This document shows, piece after piece, positions 5,429-9,510 of a stretch of DNA of 9,510 nt. Within the stretch, counting starts at the first letter, position 1; the number at the start of each line of letters is the position of its first letter. The translations under genes and the position numbers were made by a program. The notes beneath the pieces are model-generated. The model did not search any database. It had not been told where the DNA came from and worked only from the letters and a program-made list of their open reading frames with translations. The stretch lies in contig CALJUI010000382.1 of assembly GCA_937975735.1 (NCBI GenBank), forward strand, positions 1 through 9,510, given 5' to 3'. This DNA is from an uncultured Rubrivivax sp. (GTDB taxonomy: Bacteria; Pseudomonadota; Gammaproteobacteria; Burkholderiales; Burkholderiaceae_C).

Positions 5429-6100
5429 ATGTCGATGTTGTCGAATCTCGACCTGATCCGGCGGGTGCCGTTGTTTTCGATGCTGACGGCCGAGCAGGCG
5501 CAGTCGATCGCCGACGCCGTCGTCAAGCGGCGCTTCCGGCGCGGCGAGCTGGTGGTCGAGCAGGGGCGCAAGAGCAATGCGCTGTTCATCCTGCTGAACG
5601 GCCGGGCTCGCGTGCTGACCTCGGACACGCGCGGGCGCGAGGTCATCCTGGCCGTGCTGGAGGCCGGCGACTACGTCGGCGAGATGAGCCTGATCGACAA
5701 CGAGCCGCACTCCGCGACGGTGCGCGCCGAGATCCAGACCGACATGCTGGTGCTGCAGCGCTCCGACTTCGCCCGCTGCCTGCCCGAGAACTCCACGCTG
5801 TCCTACGCGATCCTGCGTGGCCTGGTGCGGCGGCTGCGCAATGCGGATCGCCAGATCGAGTCGCTCGCGCTGCTCGATGTCTATGGCCGCGTGGCCCGCA
5901 CGCTGCTCGACATGGCCGAGACCGACGCCGAGGGCGTGCAGATCATCCGCCACAAGGTCTCGCGCCAGGACATGGCCAAGGTCGTCGGGGCCTCGCGCGA
6001 GATGGTCAGCCGCGTGATGAAGGACCTCGAGGAGCGCGGGGTCATCGAGACGCAGGACAACGGCTCGGTGATCATCAAGGAGCGGCTGCAGAACGAGTGA
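5429..6100 (+). CDS. Crp/Fnr-family transcriptional regulator
   Basis: Predicted dimeric DNA-binding regulator of 223 residues. An N-terminal cyclic-nucleotide-binding-type beta-barrel (about 10-120) leads into a long dimerisation helix (about 122-150) and a C-terminal winged helix-turn-helix (about 175-215). The HTH reads SRQDMAKVVGASREMVSRVM; Arg190, Glu191 and Arg195 correspond to Arg180, Glu181 and Arg185 of E. coli CRP, which contact TGTGA half-sites. In the ligand pocket the CRP residues Gly71-Glu72 and Ser83 are kept (Gly84-Glu85, Ser95). Arg82 is His94, and Thr127-Ser128 are Ala139-Asp140, so ordinary cAMP binding is doubtful. There is one cysteine (117), so no FNR-type iron-sulfur cluster. 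ATG 5429 is chosen because AGAGGGG stands 8 bases before it; an upstream in-frame extension lacks such a site. It lies between divergent trxB and ftsK, the position of lrp in E. coli. Targets and ligand are unknown. Confidence 0.9.
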   Translation: MSMLSNLDLIRRVPLFSMLTAEQAQSIADAVVKRRFRRGELVVEQGRKSNALFILLNGRARVLTSDTRGREVILAVLEAGDYVGEMSLIDNEPHSATVRAEIQTDMLVLQRSDFARCLPENSTLSYAILRGLVRRLRNADRQIESLALLDVYGRVARTLLDMAETDAEGVQIIRHKVSRQDMAKVVGASREMVSRVMKDLEERGVIETQDNGSVIIKERLQNE

Positions 6101-6111
6101 GCGGCCGCGGA

Positions 6112-6136
6112 CCGGTGCGAGCGCATCGGCCACAAT
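6112..6136 (+). promoter_or_regulatory. Candidate ftsK promoter box with adjacent inverted repeat
   Basis: CACAAT at 6131-6136 resembles a -10 element and ends 7 bases before the ftsK ATG at 6144. Upstream, CCGGTGC (6112-6118) and GCATCGG (6123-6129) form a 7-pair stem with one G-U pair and loop GAGC. No T-run follows, so it is not an intrinsic terminator. No good -35 hexamer is visible. The remaining bases of this 43-base gap hold nothing else recognisable. Confidence 0.33.
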
Positions 6137-6143
6137 CGAGGCC

Positions 6144-8456
6144 ATGACGTTCCCCCTCGGATCCCTCGGCAGCGACGGCGCGTCGCCGGCTGCCGGCGCC
6201 TCGCGTCCGGCCGTGCCCTGGCGGGTGCAACTGTGGCTGGCGGTCGGGGGCGTGGCCTGGTTGCTGTTCCTGCTGGCCATGCTCACGCACGACCCGGCCG
6301 ACGCCGCCTTCACGACCTCGGGCAGCGCCAGCGCGGTTCAGAACAAGGTCGGTCTGCTCGGCGCCTGGGCCTCGGACCTGGCCTACTTCTTTTTCGGCTT
6401 CTCGGCCTGGTGGCTGTTGCCGGTGACGGCGCGCGCGTGGCTGGGCGCGTTGGCCCGCTCGCTGCGTGGCGCCGCGCCGATCGAGGAGGGGGCCGGCGCA
6501 CCGCGATGGGCGGTGTGGGCCGGACTGGCGCTGCTGCTGGCCGCGAGTTCTTCCCTCGAGTGGACCCGCCTGTACCACTGGGAACCGCACCTGCCGGGCC
6601 ACGCGGGCGGCGTGCTCGGCGTGACGCTGGGGCCGCTGTCGATGCGCTGGCTGGGCTTCGCCGGCTCGGGCGTGTTGTGGATCGCGGCGCTCGTGTTCGG
6701 CCTGTCGCTGGCATTGCGCTTTTCCTGGGTCCGCGTCGCCGACACGATCGGGGCCCGCATCGAGGCCTTCGGCGAACGCCGCCAGGTCCGCGCCGAGCGC
6801 GAGGAGGATCGGCGCATCGGCGAGCAGCTGTTGCGCGAGCGCGAGCTGGTGATCGAGGAGGTGCGCGCCGAGGCGCCCGAGCACCCGCCGCTGGTCATCG
6901 AGAAGACGGTGGCCGAGGTGCCGAAGTCCGAGCGCGTGGCCAAGGAGCGACAGAAGCCGCTGTTCGTCGAACTGGCCGACACCCGGCTGCCGCAGGTCGA
7001 CCTGCTCGACGCGGCGCCGGCGCGCCAGGAGTCGGCGACGCCGGAGTCGCTCGAGATGACGAGCCGGATGATCGAGAAGAAGCTCAAGGACTTCGGCGTC
7101 GAGGTGCGCGTCGTCGCGGCCAGCCCGGGCCCGGTGATCACCCGCTACGAGATCGAGCCGGCGACCGGCGTCAAGGGCGCGCAGGTGGTCAACCTGGCCA
7201 AGGACCTGGCGCGATCGCTGTCGCTGGTCAGCATCCGCGTCGTCGAGGTCGTGCCGGGCAAGAACTACATGGCGCTCGAGCTGCCGAACGCGCGCCGGCA
7301 GACGATCCGACTGGCCGAGATCCTCGGCTCGCAGGTCTACAACGACGCCCATTCGATGCTGACGCTGGGCCTGGGCAAGGACATCGTCGGCAACCCGGTC
7401 GTCGCCGACCTGGCGAAGATGCCGCACTGCCTGGTCGCCGGCACCACCGGCGCGGGCAAGTCGGTCGGCATCAACGCGATGATCCTGAGCCTGCTGTACA
7501 AGGCCGAGGCGCGCGACGTTCGGCTGATCCTGATCGACCCGAAGATGCTCGAGATGAGCGTCTACGAGGGCATTCCGCACCTGCTCGCGCCCGTGGTCAC
7601 CGACATGAAGCAGGCCGCCAACGCGCTGAACTGGTGCGTCGGCGAGATGGAGCGGCGCTACAAGCTGATGAGCAAGCTCGGCGTGCGCCAGCTCTCCGGC
7701 TACAACCGCAAGATCGACGAGGCCACCGAGCGCGGCGAGAAGATCGGCAACCCGTTCAGCCTGACCCCCGACGAGCCGGAGCCGCTCGAGAGGCTGCCGC
7801 ATGTCGTCGTCGTGATCGACGAACTGGCCGACCTGATGATGGTCGTCGGCAAGAAGATCGAGGAGCTGATCGCGCGGCTGGCGCAGAAGGCGCGCGCTGC
7901 CGGCATCCACCTGATCCTGGCGACGCAGCGGCCGAGCGTGGACGTGATCACCGGCCTGATCAAGGCCAACATTCCGACGAGGCTGTCGTTCCAGGTCAGC
8001 AGCAAGATCGACAGCCGCACCATCCTCGACCAGATGGGTGCCGAGGCATTGCTCGGCCAGGGCGACATGCTCTACCTGAGCGCCGGCGCCGGCGTGCCGG
8101 TGCGCGTGCACGGCGCCTTCGTCAGCGACGACGAGGTGCACCGCGTCGTCGAGTATCTGCGCACCCAGGGCGAACCGAACTACATCGAGGGCATCCTCGA
8201 AGGCGGCACCCTGGACGGTGACGGCGACGCGCCGGCCGACGGCGGCCCGGCGGGCGAGGCCGACCCGATGTACGACCAGGCGGTGGCCGTCGTGCTGCAG
8301 CAGCGGCGCGCGTCGATCTCGCTGGTGCAACGCCATCTGCGCATCGGTTACAACCGCGCCGCGCGTCTGCTGGAACAAATGGAGAAGTCCGGGCTCGTAA
8401 GTCCGATGGCGAGCAACGGCAACCGGGACCTGCTGGTCCCGAAGCGCGACGAATGA
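6144..8456 (+). CDS. ftsK: DNA translocase FtsK
   Basis: Septum-anchored ATP-driven DNA pump that clears and aligns chromosome ends at division and activates XerCD recombination at dif. The 770-residue product has hydrophobic N-terminal segments at about 27-47, 70-95, 122-138 and 155-192. A short charged linker (about 205-300) follows, then the alpha/beta motor. Walker A is GTTGAGKS (433-440), Walker B is VVVVIDE (554-560), and LILIDPKMLEMSVYEG lies between. The gamma domain (709-770) contains RASISLVQRHLRIGYNRAAR, the winged-helix region that reads KOPS sequences and contacts XerD in E. coli. The protein is much shorter than E. coli FtsK (1329) because the linker is short. ATG 6144 keeps the N-terminal membrane region intact; no Shine-Dalgarno sequence precedes it, and CACAAT ends 7 bases upstream. 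The stop overlaps the lolA start by four bases (ATGA), suggesting translational coupling. Confidence 0.97.
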   Translation: MTFPLGSLGSDGASPAAGASRPAVPWRVQLWLAVGGVAWLLFLLAMLTHDPADAAFTTSGSASAVQNKVGLLGAWASDLAYFFFGFSAWWLLPVTARAWLGALARSLRGAAPIEEGAGAPRWAVWAGLALLLAASSSLEWTRLYHWEPHLPGHAGGVLGVTLGPLSMRWLGFAGSGVLWIAALVFGLSLALRFSWVRVADTIGARIEAFGERRQVRAEREEDRRIGEQLLRERELVIEEVRAEAPEHPPLVIEKTVAEVPKSERVAKERQKPLFVELADTRLPQVDLLDAAPARQESATPESLEMTSRMIEKKLKDFGVEVRVVAASPGPVITRYEIEPATGVKGAQVVNLAKDLARSLSLVSIRVVEVVPGKNYMALELPNARRQTIRLAEILGSQVYNDAHSMLTLGLGKDIVGNPVVADLAKMPHCLVAGTTGAGKSVGINAMILSLLYKAEARDVRLILIDPKMLEMSVYEGIPHLLAPVVTDMKQAANALNWCVGEMERRYKLMSKLGVRQLSGYNRKIDEATERGEKIGNPFSLTPDEPEPLERLPHVVVVIDELADLMMVVGKKIEELIARLAQKARAAGIHLILATQRPSVDVITGLIKANIPTRLSFQVSSKIDSRTILDQMGAEALLGQGDMLYLSAGAGVPVRVHGAFVSDDEVHRVVEYLRTQGEPNYIEGILEGGTLDGDGDAPADGGPAGEADPMYDQAVAVVLQQRRASISLVQRHLRIGYNRAARLLEQMEKSGLVSPMASNGNRDLLVPKRDE

Positions 8457-9061
8457 GGCGCATCGGCATCGCGCTGGTGCTGTGCGGCGCGCTCGGCCTG
8501 GCCCGCGCCGACGCGGTGCAGATCCTGCGCGACTTCGTGCGCGACGTGGACTCCGGCCGCGCGACCTTCACGCAGGTCGTGACCTCGCCCGACGGCGCGA
8601 AGACGAAGACCTCGAGCGGGCGATTCGAGTTCTCGCGCCCGAACCGCTTCCGCTTCGACTACCTCAAGCCCTATCCGCAGTCGATCGTCGCCGACGGTCA
8701 GCGTGTGTGGGTCCACGACCCGGACCTGAACCAGGTCACGGTGCGCAAGATCCAGAGCGCGCTCGGCCAGACGCCGGCGGCGCTGCTGGCCGGCGGCGCG
8801 CTCGATCCGTCCTTCGAGCTGTCGGCGCTGCCCGACCGGGATGGACTGCAATGGGTGCGCGCGGTGCCGAAGGCTCCCGACGGGGGCTTCAAGTGGATGG
8901 CAGTGGGCTTCAAGGGCCGCGTGCTCGCGGCGGTCGAGATCCTCGACGCGTTCGGCCAGCGCTCGCTGCTGCGCTTCGAGGGCTTCGCGACCGACACGGC
9001 ACCGGTGCCTTCGCGCTTCGTGTTCACGCCGCCGTCCGGTGCAGACGTGCTCGAGCAATAG
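8453..9061 (+). CDS. lolA: Outer-membrane lipoprotein carrier protein LolA
   Basis: Periplasmic chaperone that takes lipoproteins from the LolCDE transporter in the inner membrane and delivers them to LolB at the outer membrane. The 202-residue product begins with a signal peptide, MRRIGIALVLCGALGLARA, with likely cleavage after Ala19 by signal peptidase I. Cys11 is preceded by Leu, so it is not a lipobox. The mature part shows FTQVV, SSGRFEFSRPNRFRFDYLKP, an IVADGQRVWVHDPDLNQVTV stretch and the C-terminal PSRFVFTPPSGADV, all typical of LolA. Length matches the family (E. coli 203 with signal). The ATG overlaps the ftsK stop in ATGA, and the gene is followed after 38 bases by rarA, the same order as in E. 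coli. Cotranscription with ftsK is likely. Confidence 0.96.
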   Translation: MRRIGIALVLCGALGLARADAVQILRDFVRDVDSGRATFTQVVTSPDGAKTKTSSGRFEFSRPNRFRFDYLKPYPQSIVADGQRVWVHDPDLNQVTVRKIQSALGQTPAALLAGGALDPSFELSALPDRDGLQWVRAVPKAPDGGFKWMAVGFKGRVLAAVEILDAFGQRSLLRFEGFATDTAPVPSRFVFTPPSGADVLEQ

Positions 9062-9082
9062 CCGAACATCGGTTGCGCCGCC

Positions 9083-9099
9083 GCCGTCACAATGACGGC
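9083..9099 (+). promoter_or_regulatory. 17-base palindrome with embedded CACAAT box, touching the rarA start
   Basis: GCCGTCA (9083-9089), CAA, TGACGGC (9093-9099) is a perfect 7-bp inverted repeat. Its right arm ends directly before the rarA ATG at 9100, and CACAAT (9088-9093), a -10-like element, lies at its centre. It could be an operator over a promoter, an mRNA hairpin blocking or replacing a ribosome binding site, or chance in GC-rich DNA. No T-run follows, so it is a poor intrinsic terminator for lolA. Confidence 0.4.
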
Positions 9100-9510
9100 A
9101 TGAGCGCCCAGGACAGCCTGTTCGACCCGCCGGCCGGCGAGGCGGCGCCGCTGGCCGAGCGGCTTCGGCCGCGCACGCTCGACGAAGTCATCGGCCAGCG
9201 CCATCTGCTCGGGCCCGGCAAGCCGCTCCGCGTGGCGCTCGACAGCGGCCGGCTGCACTCGATGATCCTGTGGGGCCCGCCGGGTGTCGGCAAGACGACG
9301 CTGGCGCGGCTGGTGGCCGGCGCCAGCGACGCGCAGTTCATCGTGCTGTCGGCGGTGCTCGCCGGCGTCAAGGACATTCGCGAGGCGGTCGAGCGCGCCG
9401 AACTCGCGCGCCACCAGGGGCGGCGCACGGTGGTCTTCGTCGACGAGGTGCACCGCTTCAACAAGGCGCAGCAGGACGCCTTCCTGCCGCACGTCGAGTC
9501 GGGCCTGTTC
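9100..9510 (+). CDS. rarA: Replication-associated recombination protein A, N-terminal part (cut by window edge)
   Basis: AAA+ ATPase of the RarA/MgsA/WRNIP1 family, related to clamp-loader subunits and acting at stalled replication forks together with SSB. The 137 codons present begin MSAQDSLFDPP and continue with PLAERLRPRTLDEVIGQRHL (17-36), the hallmark N-terminal segment. Walker A is GPPGVGKT (59-66), LSAVLAGVKDIREAVERA (83-100) follows, and Walker B is VFVDEVHRFNKAQQD (112-126). The remaining roughly 300 residues, with sensor motifs and the tetramerisation domain, lie beyond the window. No Shine-Dalgarno sequence precedes the ATG; instead a palindrome with CACAAT ends directly before it. 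It follows lolA by 38 bases; in E. coli and other proteobacteria serS comes next. Confidence 0.95.
   Translation, partial: MSAQDSLFDPPAGEAAPLAERLRPRTLDEVIGQRHLLGPGKPLRVALDSGRLHSMILWGPPGVGKTTLARLVAGASDAQFIVLSAVLAGVKDIREAVERAELARHQGRRTVVFVDEVHRFNKAQQDAFLPHVESGLF

Noticed and set aside
6101..6108. GCGGCCGC directly after the stop of the regulator gene
   Set aside because: An 8-base palindrome of pure GC is expected now and then in such DNA; I see no other sign of function there or of an assembly junction.
6075..8378. Minus-strand open frame of 767 codons over ftsK
   Set aside because: It mirrors ftsK, has no recognisable domain and has the Arg/Ala/Asp/Leu-rich low-complexity composition of antisense frames in GC-rich DNA.

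Overview
The window is a dense, GC-rich stretch of chromosomal core genome. Protein sequences and gene order suggest a betaproteobacterium of the order Burkholderiales, perhaps near Rubrivivax, Leptothrix or Piscinibacter; that placement is inference from gene content, not a computed phylogeny. Ten protein genes are visible: eight complete and two cut by the window edges. I see no tRNA, rRNA, insertion sequence, phage gene or CRISPR array. No gene-free stretch exceeds 300 bases; the longest is the 189-base divergent region between trxB and the Crp/Fnr-type gene.

Left part (1-3771). The 5' end of trpS (tryptophanyl-tRNA synthetase) runs leftward off the window. Divergent from it are purN (glycinamide ribonucleotide formyltransferase) and, 7 bases later, an RsmB/NOP-type RNA cytosine methyltransferase, probably one transcript. 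A 157-base gap with a TACAAT box leads to a DesA-like membrane fatty-acid desaturase. It ends at a tandem pair of hairpins that separate it from the convergent ribosomal genes.

Middle (3772-5428). rpmB and rpmG (ribosomal proteins L28 and L33) and trxB (thioredoxin reductase) lie on the minus strand. rpmB-rpmG has its own TATACT-type promoter box just after the end of trxB. The trxB leader region is rich in inverted repeats.

Right part (5429-9510). A Crp/Fnr-family regulator, ftsK (DNA translocase of the division septum), lolA (periplasmic lipoprotein carrier) and the start of rarA (AAA+ ATPase of replication-fork maintenance) follow on the plus strand. This resembles the E. coli order trxB(-)/lrp-ftsK-lolA-rarA-serS, except that a Crp/Fnr-type protein sits where E. 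coli has Lrp. That swap, and the loss of several cAMP-contact residues in the regulator, are the most interesting points.

The window does not show a novel multi-gene system. The points worth following are the regulator and its divergent control region, recurrent CACAAT boxes directly before start codons with possible leaderless transcription of ftsK and rarA, inverted repeats touching start codons, and the unusual C-terminal tail of the desaturase.
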